A stretch of 64,000 nucleotides of DNA from assembly GCA_035689115.1 (NCBI GenBank), contig DASSMA010000076.1, positions 1 to 64,000 of the forward strand, written 5' to 3'. A program made the position numbers and the translations under genes. Under the pieces are notes generated by a model, which was not told where the DNA came from, did not search any database, and saw only the letters and a list, made by a program, of their open reading frames with translations. Shown piece by piece: positions 32,318 through 41,793 of this stretch. Position 1 is the first letter of the stretch, and the number at the start of each line of letters is the position of its first letter. The stretch comes from JAHFUS01 sp035689115. GTDB lineage: Bacteria; Actinomycetota; Acidimicrobiia; Acidimicrobiales; GCA-2861595.

Positions 32318-34948
32318 TCACCCAGGATGCCGGTCGGCGCCGCCAACGTGCCGGAGTCGCCGGCGGATTCGGCCTGGCCGCAGGCCCGACCGCCAGAGGA
32401 GGAGGCCGCCGCCCACCAGGACCGCACCGGCAATGACGATCCACAGCGCGCCGAAACCGGTGCGCGCCAGGCCGATTCCCGCCGAGGGGTCCTGCGACGG
32501 GGCCGCGGCCGGGTCGGCGCCGGCTGCCGGCTTGCCGGTGTTTCCGGCCGCCTGGGTGCCGCCTCCACTCGCGCTGGACTTCGTCACCGCCGCCGGCGCC
32601 GACGCGGCGGCGACACCACCGGCGTTGGTGAGGGAGTACACCGCCCTCGGCTCGAATCCCTCCGCCTGGGCGAGGACGGCATAGGTCCCGCCCGTGTTGT
32701 TCGCGACGAACGCGGGGGCGGTGGCCACGCCGGACCCGTCTGTGTAGGCGACGACGGTGGCCGCCGTCTGTCCGCCCATGGAGAAGACGCCGCTGGCACC
32801 GCTGGTGGGAGCGGTGAAGGTGACGGCCGCGTCGAAGATCGGGTTGTGAGACGCGTCCACGAGCTTCGCCTGCAACGGGGTGGCGAACGAGTCGCCGGCG
32901 GTCGTGGTCTGCGGCGTGCCGGCGACGGCCGAGATGAGGGCCACCGGACCGTTGATGTTGGTCAGGGTGAAGGTGGCGCTCGAGGGTATGGAGCCGGCCC
33001 GGGCCACGACGTCGTAGGTGCCCATCGACGCGTTGGCCGTGGCGCCGATGGCCGCCACGCCGCTGGCATCGGTGACCGCGGTGCCCGACGCCCCGCCCCC
33101 GAAGGTGGCGCCCGCGCCACGGGCCGGCCCCGCGAAGGTGACCGGGCGGTCGGGTACCGGGTTGCCGTACTGGTCGGTCACGGCGACCGACAACGGTGTC
33201 GCAAAGGGCCGCCCCACCGCTGCGTTCTGCGGCGTGCCCTTGGTGGCCGTGACCTGCGTCGGGAGGTCGGCCACGTTGGTGATCGTGAGCGACAGGCGCT
33301 GGGTGGTCGCGGACGGGCCGGAGCCGACGGTGGCCGTCACGTCGACCGTGTAGGTGCCTGCCACCGTGTTCGCCTGCGGGCTGAAGGTGGCCACGCCGCT
33401 GGTGCTCGTGCGGCCGGAGCCACTGGAGGGGTCGAGCCCGGCGCCGCTCGACGGCACCGTCCACGTGACGTTGGCGAAGTAGAGGGGCTTGTCGGCCTGG
33501 TCCCGGAGGGCCACGGCGAAGGTCGGCCGCTTGCCGACCACGACCGTCTGGCCGGCCCCCTGGCACACCCCGAACAGGCTCGACTGCACGGCCAGGGTGT
33601 GCTCACCCCCGGCGGACACGGCCTGGGCGCCGGACACCGCGCCCGCCGTGGCCGCCAGCCCTGCCACCGGGGTTGGCACGGCGAGGTCCCCGGGCGAGCC
33701 GGTGCCGAGCTGCGCCTGGTCGTTGGCGCCCCACGCCAGGAGCGATCCGTCGGCCTTCAGGGCCAGGCTGAAGTTGCCGCCCGCCGCCACCGAAACGACC
33801 CCGCTGCCGGCTCCAAGGCCGTCCACGCCGACCGGCACGTTGCTCGCCGCCGTGCCGGCGGTGCCCAGGTCGCCGCGGTCGCCGTTCCCCCACGCCAGCA
33901 CCGACCCGTCGGACTTCAGCACCATGCTGTGGTCGCCGCCGGCGGCGATCCCCACGACGCCGCTGCCGGCCCCGAGCCCGCTCACCTGGGCGGGGACGGC
34001 GTTGCCGGCGTCGTTCGCCCCGGCACCGGTACCGAGCTGGCCTCTGGAGTTGTCGCCCCATGCCCACACCGACCCGTCGTCCTTGCGGGCGAGGCTGTGC
34101 TCGGTCCTCGGCGCGCCCCCCGGCATGCCGCCGGCGGCAATGGCGACGACGCCGCTGCCTGCGCCGAGGCCGGGCACCCCGACCGGGCCGAGTATCCCTC
34201 CACCCGGCCTGCCGGCCCGGTCGCCCCACGCCAGGACCGTGCCGTCGCTCTTGAGGGCCAGGCTGCCGTTGCCGCCGGCGGAGATGGCCACGACGCCGCT
34301 GCCGGGGGCCAGGTCGAGGACGGGCACGGGAGCGGACCGGTCGGCATCCGTGCCGTCGCCCAGGTCCTGGTCGCTGTTGTGACCCCACGCCCACACGGAT
34401 CCGTTCGCCTTGAGGGCGAGGCCGTGGTCGTAGCCGGCGGCGAGGGCGATCACGCCGCTTCCCGGCCCCAGCCCGACCACCGGCGTCGGCGTCGCCACGA
34501 TGCGCCGAGTCCCGGGTAGGGACGTGGTGCCGTCGCCGACCTGCCCGTAGTCGTCGTCGCCCCAGCCCAGCACCGTGCCGTCGGCCTTCAGGGCCAGGCT
34601 GAAGTTGCCGCCGGCCGCCACCGCCGTCACCCCGGCCGAAGGATCGAGCCCGGCGACCGTCGACGGGCTGGTGACGTAGCCGGTGGTGGTCGGCGGGCCG
34701 AGGCGGCCGAACTCGGCCCGGCCCCAGCCCAGCACGCCGCCGAGGACGGGGGGCGGGCTGAGGCCATGGGCGGCGGGCGCCGGGGAGGCACACGGGTCGG
34801 CCACCGTCTGGGCAGCCGTGCTCCCGGCGCCGGCCAGGCCCGCCGAGGTGGCCCCGACGAGCGCCGCCGACACCAGCGCGACCCGGCGGCGAAGGGTGGT
34901 TCGTCGCCTGGAGACGCCCGCCGGGCTTGCGCCTGCTCCTCCTGCCAT
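32318..34948 (-). CDS. RCC1-propeller, Ig-like surface protein with LARTG wall-anchor signal
   Basis: This 876-residue protein starts at ATG 34948 with TAAGGA close upstream. A signal peptide lies at about 20-48 (RRRVALVSAALVGATSAGLAGAG). Seven or more RCC1-type repeats (about 65-450) each carry an AAGGNFSLALKADGTVLGWG-like unit with GxxxxGQLGxG. Three Ig-like/Big-type beta domains follow (about 470-800). The C-terminus is a sortase-type signal: LARTG near 826, a hydrophobic helix (LWIVIAGAVLVGGGLLLW) and a basic tail. It is thus a wall-anchored beta-propeller protein, probably for adhesion or ligand recognition. Its promoter region shares a palindrome and box with the gene at 41794-42750. 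Confidence 0.88.
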   Translation of the reverse strand: MAGGAGASPAGVSRRRTTLRRRVALVSAALVGATSAGLAGAGSTAAQTVADPCASPAPAAHGLSPPPVLGGVLGWGRAEFGRLGPPTTTGYVTSPSTVAGLDPSAGVTAVAAGGNFSLALKADGTVLGWGDDDYGQVGDGTTSLPGTRRIVATPTPVVGLGPGSGVIALAAGYDHGLALKANGSVWAWGHNSDQDLGDGTDADRSAPVPVLDLAPGSGVVAISAGGNGSLALKSDGTVLAWGDRAGRPGGGILGPVGVPGLGAGSGVVAIAAGGMPGGAPRTEHSLARKDDGSVWAWGDNSRGQLGTGAGANDAGNAVPAQVSGLGAGSGVVGIAAGGDHSMVLKSDGSVLAWGNGDRGDLGTAGTAASNVPVGVDGLGAGSGVVSVAAGGNFSLALKADGSLLAWGANDQAQLGTGSPGDLAVPTPVAGLAATAGAVSGAQAVSAGGEHTLAVQSSLFGVCQGAGQTVVVGKRPTFAVALRDQADKPLYFANVTWTVPSSGAGLDPSSGSGRTSTSGVATFSPQANTVAGTYTVDVTATVGSGPSATTQRLSLTITNVADLPTQVTATKGTPQNAAVGRPFATPLSVAVTDQYGNPVPDRPVTFAGPARGAGATFGGGASGTAVTDASGVAAIGATANASMGTYDVVARAGSIPSSATFTLTNINGPVALISAVAGTPQTTTAGDSFATPLQAKLVDASHNPIFDAAVTFTAPTSGASGVFSMGGQTAATVVAYTDGSGVATAPAFVANNTGGTYAVLAQAEGFEPRAVYSLTNAGGVAAASAPAAVTKSSASGGGTQAAGNTGKPAAGADPAAAPSQDPSAGIGLARTGFGALWIVIAGAVLVGGGLLLWRSGLRPGRIRRRLRHVGGADRHPG

Positions 34949-35007
34949 GCGGTCCTTACGGTGAGTGGTCTGCGGTATCCACGTCCCGCTCGCTCCCCAG
35001 ACTCGAA

Positions 35008-35058
35008 GTCAACCACATCCCGCCGGCCCTGCCCACCCCATTCGTAGGCCGGCGCTAC
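35008..35058 (-). promoter_or_regulatory. Bipartite regulatory module upstream of the RCC1 gene
   Basis: The palindrome GTAG-N7-CTAC lies at 35044-35058 and the 12-base box GATGTGGTTGAC (minus strand) at 35008-35019. The box is 60 bases from the start codon. The same two parts occur upstream of the gene starting at 42750 with exactly equal internal spacing. The palindrome touches the last codons of the TrmB-like gene. A TrmB operator or an unusual sigma-factor promoter are both possible. Confidence 0.55.
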
Positions 35059-36075
35059 TTACGCGATGCTCGCCTTCGGCTCCCGCCTGCGGACCGGCTT
35101 GGGGCACGGCCGCCCCTGAGCCCAGTACCGGTCGAACGCCTGCGCCTGCACCGCCGCCGCGCCCGGGTGCTCGATGAGCAACGTGGTGGGGAAGCCGATC
35201 TCCGGAAGGGAGGGGTCCATCATCGTCACGATGGCGATGCGCCGGTCGGCCACCGCCAGTTTGATGGGGAGATCCTCGACCAGCCGGCCCTTCACGCCCG
35301 CCCGGTGGTAGGCGGCCATCGCCTCGCGGAAGTCGGCCGCCGCCTCGTCCTCCCACTGCTCCGCCTGGTACAGCGTGCGTATCGCCACCCCGCGGTGGAG
35401 CGCCTCGAGGACCTCGGGGTTGACCTCGTCCCGCGCCTCGGCCTCCTTGGCCAGCACGTGCACCGGGTTGGCGGCCGCCGAGTAGGGCGGCCGGTTGAAG
35501 ACGAGGAACTCCTCCTTGGCGTCGGCGAGCATGCGGTCGTAGATGTCCCGCGTCTGGGCCGGGCCCTTGATCACCTGGAGGTACGGCATCGCCACCGTGG
35601 GGACCTCGGGGAGTGCCTCCGCCAGCATGGTGCGCACCCGCTCGGCCCGTTCCCGGTACAGGCGGAGCTTCTCCTGCTCCGCCGCGTCGAGGCGCGCCAG
35701 CACCTCGTCTCGGCCGGGAGAGGCCCACACCGCAGGGCCCTCGCCCGGCACCCGCACGGCCAGGCGGCGCACCGTCAGCGCCTCCAGCACCTGGTACGTG
35801 CTGGTGCGCGGGACGCCCGAGATCCGGGCCAGCTGCAAGCTGTTCCCGGAGCCGATCCGCAGCAACGCCAGCAGCACCGACGACTCGTACGGGCTGAGGC
35901 CCAGGGCCTCGAATTCGCTCTGCAGCCCTTCTGGTGCCGGGGCGACCGCGATCTCGTCGCGAGCCGCCCGTGACCCCTGACCCCCGGCGCGGACCACTCC
36001 CATCTCCTTCGCCACCTCAACCAGTCCTGCCGTGGCAGCTCGCTCTTCCGCCGCGGCGCGGCCAGGGTACCTCAT
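35059..36075 (-). CDS. TrmB-family transcriptional regulator (copy 1)
   Basis: This 338-residue protein has an N-terminal winged HTH of the TrmB type (about 65-125, ALGLSPYESSVLLALLRIGSGNSLQLARISGVPRTSTYQVLEAL), followed by a coiled coil (DAAEQEKLRLYRERAERVRTMLAEAL). The C-terminal domain (about 160-335) resembles the sugar- or effector-binding PLD-like fold of TrmB proteins (TRDIYDRMLADAKEEFLVFNRP). The first 55 residues are a variable leader, so the true start may be later. It reads away from the SBBP gene and toward the RCC1 gene. A GTAGCG-containing box lies 26 bases before the start. A second paralogue is at 49081-49872, and the two bracket the surface locus. Confidence 0.85.
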   Translation of the reverse strand: MRYPGRAAAEERAATAGLVEVAKEMGVVRAGGQGSRAARDEIAVAPAPEGLQSEFEALGLSPYESSVLLALLRIGSGNSLQLARISGVPRTSTYQVLEALTVRRLAVRVPGEGPAVWASPGRDEVLARLDAAEQEKLRLYRERAERVRTMLAEALPEVPTVAMPYLQVIKGPAQTRDIYDRMLADAKEEFLVFNRPPYSAAANPVHVLAKEAEARDEVNPEVLEALHRGVAIRTLYQAEQWEDEAAADFREAMAAYHRAGVKGRLVEDLPIKLAVADRRIAIVTMMDPSLPEIGFPTTLLIEHPGAAAVQAQAFDRYWAQGRPCPKPVRRREPKASIA

Positions 36076-36100
36076 CGCCGATGCCGCGCTTGTCTTCCAC

Positions 36101-36120
36101 CGCTACTAATTGGTTCGACG
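36101..36120 (-). promoter_or_regulatory. CGTCGAAC...GTAGCG box before TrmB copy 1
   Basis: On the minus strand this reads CGTCGAACCAATTAGTAGCG, ending 26 bases before the TrmB start. The same outer halves (CGTCGAAC and GTAGCG, inner gap 6 versus 5 bases) occur at 44611-44629 in front of the FtsH-like gene. It is a possible autoregulatory site. Confidence 0.45.
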
Positions 36121-36125
36121 GCACC

Positions 36126-39100
36126 CTACGAGGTCCCGTCGTTGAACCACCCGTCCACGTCGAAGATCACGTCCACGGTGCCGAAGGCGTTGTTCATCTT
36201 CACCTTGCCGGTGGCGCCCAGCTTGACCGCCACCAGGTTGGGCACCGTCTGGCCGGCCGTGTAGTTGAGGTTGGACACCCCCGGCTGGGCCACGTCGGAG
36301 GGCCACACGGTGAGCACGGAGGCGGTGGAAGGGTTGGTGACCGTGGCGTTCAGCACCACCCCCGACACCCCGCTGGCCGGCACCCCGCCGGCCCCGGCGA
36401 TGGTGACGTCGGCCGTCTCCGGGTAGGAGTTGGCCCCGAGGGTCCCACACGGCGACGGCACGCAGGCGCCGGTGAGGAACGCCGCTCGGGTGTCGAGGAC
36501 GCGGGCGGGGGTGAGGGGGGTGAACCGGGCGCCGGCGATGGATCCGGCGGTGCCGTACCAGCCCACCACGTCGAAGATGACGTTCACGGTGCCGAAGGCG
36601 TTGTTGACCTTCACCTTGCCGTTGGCGCCGAGCTTGACCGTGACCAGGTTGGGCACGGTCTGGCCGGCGGTGTAGTTGAGGTTGGACACCCCCGGCTGGG
36701 CCACGTCGGAGGGCCACACCGTGAGCACGCTGGCCGCGGTGGGGTTGGTGACAGTGGCGTTGAGCACCACCGCCGTCACACCCGACGCCGGCACGCCTCC
36801 GGCCCCGGCCACGGTGACGTCGGCCGTCTCCGGATAGGAGTTGGCCCCGAGCGTCCCGCACGGCGAGGGCACGCAGGTGCCGGTGAGGGAGGCCGCTCGG
36901 GTGTCGAGGATGCGGGCCGGGGTGAGGCCGCTGTAGCGGCTGGCCGCCACCCCGGTGCCGTCGCCGTACCAGCCCACCACGTCGGCGATGGCGTCGACGG
37001 AACCGAAGGCGTTGTTGAGCTTCACCCGCCCGTCGGTGCCGAGCTTCACGGTCACCAGGTTGGGCACCGTCTGGCCGGCGGTGTAGTTGAGGTTGGACAC
37101 GCCGGGCTGGGCGTCGGTGGAGGGCCACACGGTGAGCACGCTGGCGGCGCTGGGGTTGGTGACGGTGACGTTCATCACCACCGCCGACACTCCGCTGGCC
37201 GGCACCCCGCCGGCCCCGGTGACCTGGAGCTGCTCGGTGCCTCCGGCGCCGATGGTGGCGCACGCCTGGGAGGACCCTCCGGAGGAGAAGCAGGTGCCGG
37301 TGGCGTTCCTGGTGTCGAGGATGCGGGCCGGGGTGAGGGCGCTGAACTCGCCGGCGGTGACCTGGGGGAACACGGTGTTGGAGGTGGTAGAGGGCCCGCT
37401 GCCGTTGGCGTTGTTGGCCACCACCGCGAAGCTGTAGCCGCCGTTGCCGGCGATGGTGAGGGAGTTGGACAGGGCAGTGATCGTGGTCGAGCAGGTGGGC
37501 GAGCACACGCCCACGTTCACCGGGGCGTGGGTGGCGCCGCCGGCGGGGGCGTTGGTGGTGACGGTGTAGCCGGTGATGGCCGAGCCGCCGTTGCTGGCCG
37601 GCGGGGTCCAGGTGACCAGCGCGGCGGTGTTCTCAGCCTGGGCGGCCAGGCCCTGCACGGCGGTGGGCACGCCGGCGGCGGCGAAGGTGAAGGTGGGACC
37701 GGTGGGCGGCGACGCGCCGCCCGCGCTGGTGGCCAGCGGCGGCACAGCGCCCGACACCCCCGAGGGGGCCACCACCGTCAAGGTGGTGTCGGGGTTGGTG
37801 GCGTTGTGGGTGACGCTGGTGCCGGCCACCCCCCCGAAGGTCACCGAGGTGACCGACGCCAGGCCGGTGCCGGTGAGGGTGACGGTGGTGCCGGCCGGGC
37901 CCTGGGTGGGCGAGACGGCGGTGACCACCGGGCGGGGCGTGTAGAGGTCGCCGGTGAGGACCGGGGTGCCCGATGCGTTGCTCCCGCCGAGCTGGAGGTA
38001 GTGCCCGCAGTTGACGCCACAGGCCGACACCGGGCCGGATGGGAGCAGCGCGCCCGTCCCCACCCCGTTGTAACGGGAGGTCGTCGGCGGCGCCGGCTGC
38101 CAGGCGCCGGACGCCGGGTCGTACAGCTCGGGCACCGATCCCTGGGGGCCCGAGACGACCAGCACCTTTCCATTGCTCAGGAGCGAGGGCATCCCGGAGC
38201 CGACGGCGTCGCGGCCCGACGCCAGCTGACCGGTGGCCGCCCAGGTGCCGGCAACCGGGTCGTACAACTCAGTCGTCTTCAGGGTTGGATAGCCGCCGAT
38301 AGCGAGGACCTTGCCGTTCGGGAGCTGGACGCCCCACTCGGCGGCCCTGGGCGTCGTCATGGATCCGGTGGCGCTCCAGGTCCCGGTGGCAGGGTCGTAG
38401 AGCTCGGCCGCGGCCAGGGGGGCCGGGTTGTTGAAGGGGAAGCCGCCGGCGACGAGCACCTTGCCGCAGTTCGACCCGCAGTTCCCGGTGGACGCGCTGA
38501 GCAGCACGGCAGGGAATCCGGCCCGGGCGGTCGCCATGTTGCCGGTGGCCGCCCAGGTCCCGGTCACCGGGTCGTACAGCTCGGCGGTGTTGACGGCGGT
38601 CGTGCCGGACGGGCCGCAACCGTGGGAGAAGTCCGGGCACCCGCCGGCCACCAGCACCTTGCCGTTGGGCAGGGTCGCCATGGCGGCATGGATCCGTACC
38701 GTCGTCATGTTGCCGGTTGCGCTCCACGTCCCCGTCGCCGGGTCGTAGAGCTGGGCACCGCCGCCGAGCGCGCCTCCCGCCAGCAGCACCTTCCCGGTGC
38801 TGAGGAGCGTGAGCATCCCGCCGTCGCAGGTGGCGCAGGTGCCGGTGGCGCTCCACGTCCCGTTCAGCGGGTCGAACAGCTCCACCGCCGAGGTCCCGTT
38901 CTCGCTCACCACGAGCACCTTGCCCGACGGCAGCACCACGGCGCGGGGGTCGCTCGGCGTGATGTTGGACAGCGCTCGGCAGGCGCTCACGCAGCTCGAC
39001 GTGCCCGCCGACCAGAAGCCCTCGGCATAGAAGAACGAGGGTCCACTGGCGATCACGATGGACGAACCCTGGGCCGTGGTGACCGAGACCCCGGCCGCGC

Positions 39101-41642
39101 CCGACGCGGCATGGGGCGCAGTGACGGCGGTGATCTGGGTGGCGGAGTTGACAGTGAAGCTGGCGGCCGCCGTCCCGCCGAAGGACACGGCGGTGGCGCC
39201 GGTGAGGTTCTGGCCGGTGATGACCACCTGCGTCCCGCCGGTCGTGGGCCCGCCGCCGGGAGCGACGGACCCGACGGCGGGGACGTTCCCGGACCCGAGC
39301 TTGGTGACGAAGGGCTCCTGCGCGCAGCCGAAGGAGGAGCAGGCGGGCCGGGAAGGCTCGAAGGTGCCCGACGTCGTCGGGAAGTCGGCCGACGACGTCT
39401 GGCCGGCCAGGTAGGCGGAGCCGGCCGAGTCCACGGCGATCCCGGCCGGGCTGTCGGTGAGGCTGCTCCCGGTCAGCTCGGTGGAGTAGGTGGCGGCGGT
39501 ACCGGTCGTGTTGAATTCGGTGACGAACCCGGCGTTGAGCCCGGGCGTGGTGATGATCTGGAGGGCATTCACGAGCGGGAAGTTGGTCGACGAGGTGGTA
39601 CCCGCCACGTAGGCGTTCCCCGACCCGTTGACGGCGACGGCGAGGCCGGTGTCGGTGCCCGAGCCGCCGAGGTACGTCGACCAGGCGGCCGCCGAACCGG
39701 TGGAATTCAGCTTGGTGGCGAAGGCGATGCCGTTCGGATTGGTACTGGTCGGCTGGAACGAGCCCGCCGTCGTCGGGAAGTCGGTGGACTGGGCCTGGCC
39801 GGTGGCGTAGGCGTTGCCGGACGCGTCGAGGGCCAGGGCGTTGACCTGGTCGGCACCCGTGGTGCCGCCGAGGAAGGTGGAGTACACGAGACCGGTCCCC
39901 GTCGGGTTCACCTTGCTGACGAAGCCGACCCAGATGTTGTTGCACTGGGGCGCCGGCGTGCACGTCGTCTGGAAGGCACCGGCGGTGGTGGGGAAGTCCG
40001 CCGAGGCGGTCCACCCGGCGGCGTAGGCGTTGCCCGAGGCGTCGACCTTGACGGCCAGCCCGTTCTCGCCGATGGTGCCACCCAGGTACGTCGAGTACGC
40101 CAGGCTGGCGCCGTTGGCGGCGACCGCGGTCACGAAGGCGTTGGTGCCACCGACCGCCAGTTGGGTGGTCTGGAAGGCGCCGGGGGTGGTCGGGAAGTCG
40201 GTCGAGCCGGCGGTCCCCACGATGTGGGCGACGCCCGCCGAGTCGACGGCGATGGCGTTGGACTGGTCGCCGCCGGCGGGCCCGCCGGTGCCGCCGACAT
40301 AGGTCGAGTACACCAGCCCGGTCCCGGTGGCGTTCAGCTTGGTGACGAAGGGCTGGCCGTTGCCGGCGTCCTGGTTGGTGGTCTGGAAGGCGCCCGCCGT
40401 CGTCGGGTAGTCGGTCGAGTTCGTCACGCCGGTGAGGTAGGCGCTGCCGCCGGCGTCGAGGGCGATCGCCGTCCCCCTGTCGTTCCCCGTGCCGCCGATG
40501 TAGGTGGAGTAGAGAAGGGCGGTCCCCGAGGGGTTGAGCTTGGTGACGGACAGCACCGAGTTGGTGTTGCTCAGCGTGGTCTGGAAGGCGCCAGGCGTCG
40601 TGGGGAAGTTGGGAAAGCTGGTGTTGCTGACGATGAAGGCGTCGTTGGACGAGTCGAGGGCGATGCCGGCGGCGGCGCCGCTGCCGAGGCCGGACGTCGA
40701 GGGGCCGAGGTAGGTGGAGTAGCTGAGGGTCGGGTCGATCAGAAGCGACTTTGCATGATCGTAGGCACCGACCCGGAAGCCGACCCTGCCCCCGTTGAGC
40801 GTGAAGGCGCCCTGCACCGGGACGGTGCTCGATCCGGCGGTCTGCGACAGTTTGGGTGCCGCCTGGGTGAGCGTGCCCGACGCGGTGTGGATCAGCAGGT
40901 TGCCGTCCTGGTCGAGGCTGAGCGTGCCGCCCTTGACGTCGAGGGCGATGGCGGCCGGATCGGCGCCGGGTGCGACCACCATGTCGTACTCGGGTCCCCC
41001 TTGGCCTCCGTGGAACACCATGTCGATGCCCGGGTACACGCCGTGGTAGGTGACCGACGAGTAGCCGGCGACGCCGGTGTGCCACTTCGAAGGGTCGGCG
41101 CCGATCAGGTAGTTCGAGACGCCCGGCAGGGGGTCGGTGCCCTCGATGACCGGCGACGGGTTGGCGCCGACCGGCGTGAGGGTGACGACGTTGCCGCCGC
41201 CAGTGGCCGGCGGCGTCGCGTGGGACGCCGCCGCTCGCGCGGCAGCGAAGGCCGAGCCGGCTCCCGTGCCGACCTTGGGCCTGGCGGCCGGGGCGGCGGG
41301 CGGCGCCAGCACGGCCATCTGCACCTGGTTCGGGCCGAGGAGCAGTTCGTCGTTGCCGGCGCGGGCGACGAACCGGGCGGCGGAGTCGAACTGCCCGACG
41401 TTCTCCTCGAAGCGGAGCGGGAGCCGGGCCAGGTTCCTGGTGGCTGCCCGGGCGGCGGCCGGGGAGGCCGCCGCCCTCGCCGCCGGCGCGGCGGCGGGCG
41501 CGGCGCTGGACGGCGCGGCAGTGAGGAACAGTGCCGGTGTGCCCACGGCCACCGTGACCGCTACCACCGTCCGCCACCCGCGGCGGGCGCTACGGGAGGG
41601 CGAGGAAGCGGCCGGGACCCTGGAATGGACGGCAGACGTCAT
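36126..41642 (-). CDS. 1838-aa secreted mosaic protein: SBBP propeller, Kelch, TIG, FN3 and C-terminal repeats
   Basis: A signal peptide lies at about 25-48 (VVAVTVAVGTPALFLTAAPSSA). After it comes an ENVGQFDSAARFVAR domain (about 75-290, DUF7948-like). Then about seven SBBP-type propeller repeats follow (300-760; YSTYLGGTG, DASGNAYAAG, STDFPTTAGAF). An IPT/TIG domain is near 800-870, Kelch repeats at 885-1220 (NGKVLVAGG, AELYDPVTGTW), a second TIG at about 1235-1320 and an FN3 domain at 1320-1407. Three tandem repeats of about 135 residues end the protein (1424-1838; LTPARILDTR, LNYTAGQTVPNLV, DVVGWY). There is no membrane anchor, so it is exported or wall-associated by its repeats. A sugar-binding or matrix role is likely. 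The start is ATG 41642 with AAAAAGG directly upstream. Confidence 0.9.
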   Translation of the reverse strand: MTSAVHSRVPAASSPSRSARRGWRTVVAVTVAVGTPALFLTAAPSSAAPAAAPAARAAASPAAARAATRNLARLPLRFEENVGQFDSAARFVARAGNDELLLGPNQVQMAVLAPPAAPAARPKVGTGAGSAFAAARAAASHATPPATGGGNVVTLTPVGANPSPVIEGTDPLPGVSNYLIGADPSKWHTGVAGYSSVTYHGVYPGIDMVFHGGQGGPEYDMVVAPGADPAAIALDVKGGTLSLDQDGNLLIHTASGTLTQAAPKLSQTAGSSTVPVQGAFTLNGGRVGFRVGAYDHAKSLLIDPTLSYSTYLGPSTSGLGSGAAAGIALDSSNDAFIVSNTSFPNFPTTPGAFQTTLSNTNSVLSVTKLNPSGTALLYSTYIGGTGNDRGTAIALDAGGSAYLTGVTNSTDYPTTAGAFQTTNQDAGNGQPFVTKLNATGTGLVYSTYVGGTGGPAGGDQSNAIAVDSAGVAHIVGTAGSTDFPTTPGAFQTTQLAVGGTNAFVTAVAANGASLAYSTYLGGTIGENGLAVKVDASGNAYAAGWTASADFPTTAGAFQTTCTPAPQCNNIWVGFVSKVNPTGTGLVYSTFLGGTTGADQVNALALDASGNAYATGQAQSTDFPTTAGSFQPTSTNPNGIAFATKLNSTGSAAAWSTYLGGSGTDTGLAVAVNGSGNAYVAGTTSSTNFPLVNALQIITTPGLNAGFVTEFNTTGTAATYSTELTGSSLTDSPAGIAVDSAGSAYLAGQTSSADFPTTSGTFEPSRPACSSFGCAQEPFVTKLGSGNVPAVGSVAPGGGPTTGGTQVVITGQNLTGATAVSFGGTAAASFTVNSATQITAVTAPHAASGAAGVSVTTAQGSSIVIASGPSFFYAEGFWSAGTSSCVSACRALSNITPSDPRAVVLPSGKVLVVSENGTSAVELFDPLNGTWSATGTCATCDGGMLTLLSTGKVLLAGGALGGGAQLYDPATGTWSATGNMTTVRIHAAMATLPNGKVLVAGGCPDFSHGCGPSGTTAVNTAELYDPVTGTWAATGNMATARAGFPAVLLSASTGNCGSNCGKVLVAGGFPFNNPAPLAAAELYDPATGTWSATGSMTTPRAAEWGVQLPNGKVLAIGGYPTLKTTELYDPVAGTWAATGQLASGRDAVGSGMPSLLSNGKVLVVSGPQGSVPELYDPASGAWQPAPPTTSRYNGVGTGALLPSGPVSACGVNCGHYLQLGGSNASGTPVLTGDLYTPRPVVTAVSPTQGPAGTTVTLTGTGLASVTSVTFGGVAGTSVTHNATNPDTTLTVVAPSGVSGAVPPLATSAGGASPPTGPTFTFAAAGVPTAVQGLAAQAENTAALVTWTPPASNGGSAITGYTVTTNAPAGGATHAPVNVGVCSPTCSTTITALSNSLTIAGNGGYSFAVVANNANGSGPSTTSNTVFPQVTAGEFSALTPARILDTRNATGTCFSSGGSSQACATIGAGGTEQLQVTGAGGVPASGVSAVVMNVTVTNPSAASVLTVWPSTDAQPGVSNLNYTAGQTVPNLVTVKLGTDGRVKLNNAFGSVDAIADVVGWYGDGTGVAASRYSGLTPARILDTRAASLTGTCVPSPCGTLGANSYPETADVTVAGAGGVPASGVTAVVLNATVTNPTAASVLTVWPSDVAQPGVSNLNYTAGQTVPNLVTVKLGANGKVKVNNAFGTVNVIFDVVGWYGTAGSIAGARFTPLTPARVLDTRAAFLTGACVPSPCGTLGANSYPETADVTIAGAGGVPASGVSGVVLNATVTNPSTASVLTVWPSDVAQPGVSNLNYTAGQTVPNLVAVKLGATGKVKMNNAFGTVDVIFDVDGWFNDGTS
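36130..37340 (-). repeat. Three tandem coding repeats of about 400 bp
   Basis: Each unit encodes LTPARILDTR ... GAGGVPASGVSAVVMNVTVT ... WPSDVAQPGVSNLNYTAGQT ... VNNAFGTVDVIFDVVGWY. The two 3'-most units are nearly identical at DNA level over long stretches (about 36140-36540 and 36550-36950), so recent duplication or gene conversion is likely. Unequal crossing-over here would change the protein's length. Confidence 0.8.
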
Positions 41643-41682
41643 GCCTTTTTGACCTCGTCAACACAAGGTGCGGCGTCCGGCG

Positions 41683-41699
41683 GGCGGGAGGTACCCGCC
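41683..41699. terminator. Short GC hairpin between surface genes
   Basis: GGCGGG (41683-41688) and CCCGCC (41694-41699) are separated by AGGTA. The hairpin lies between the stop of the gene at 41794 and the start of the SBBP gene, so it may reduce read-through. It has no T-run. Confidence 0.3.
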
Positions 41700-41793
41700 G
41701 GCCGGCAACTGCACAGTCCGAAATGCGAACCCCGCTCGGCCCCGCCTGTATCAGACGACCGCCGTCAAGCCCCTTCTCGCCGCTGGACCGGCG

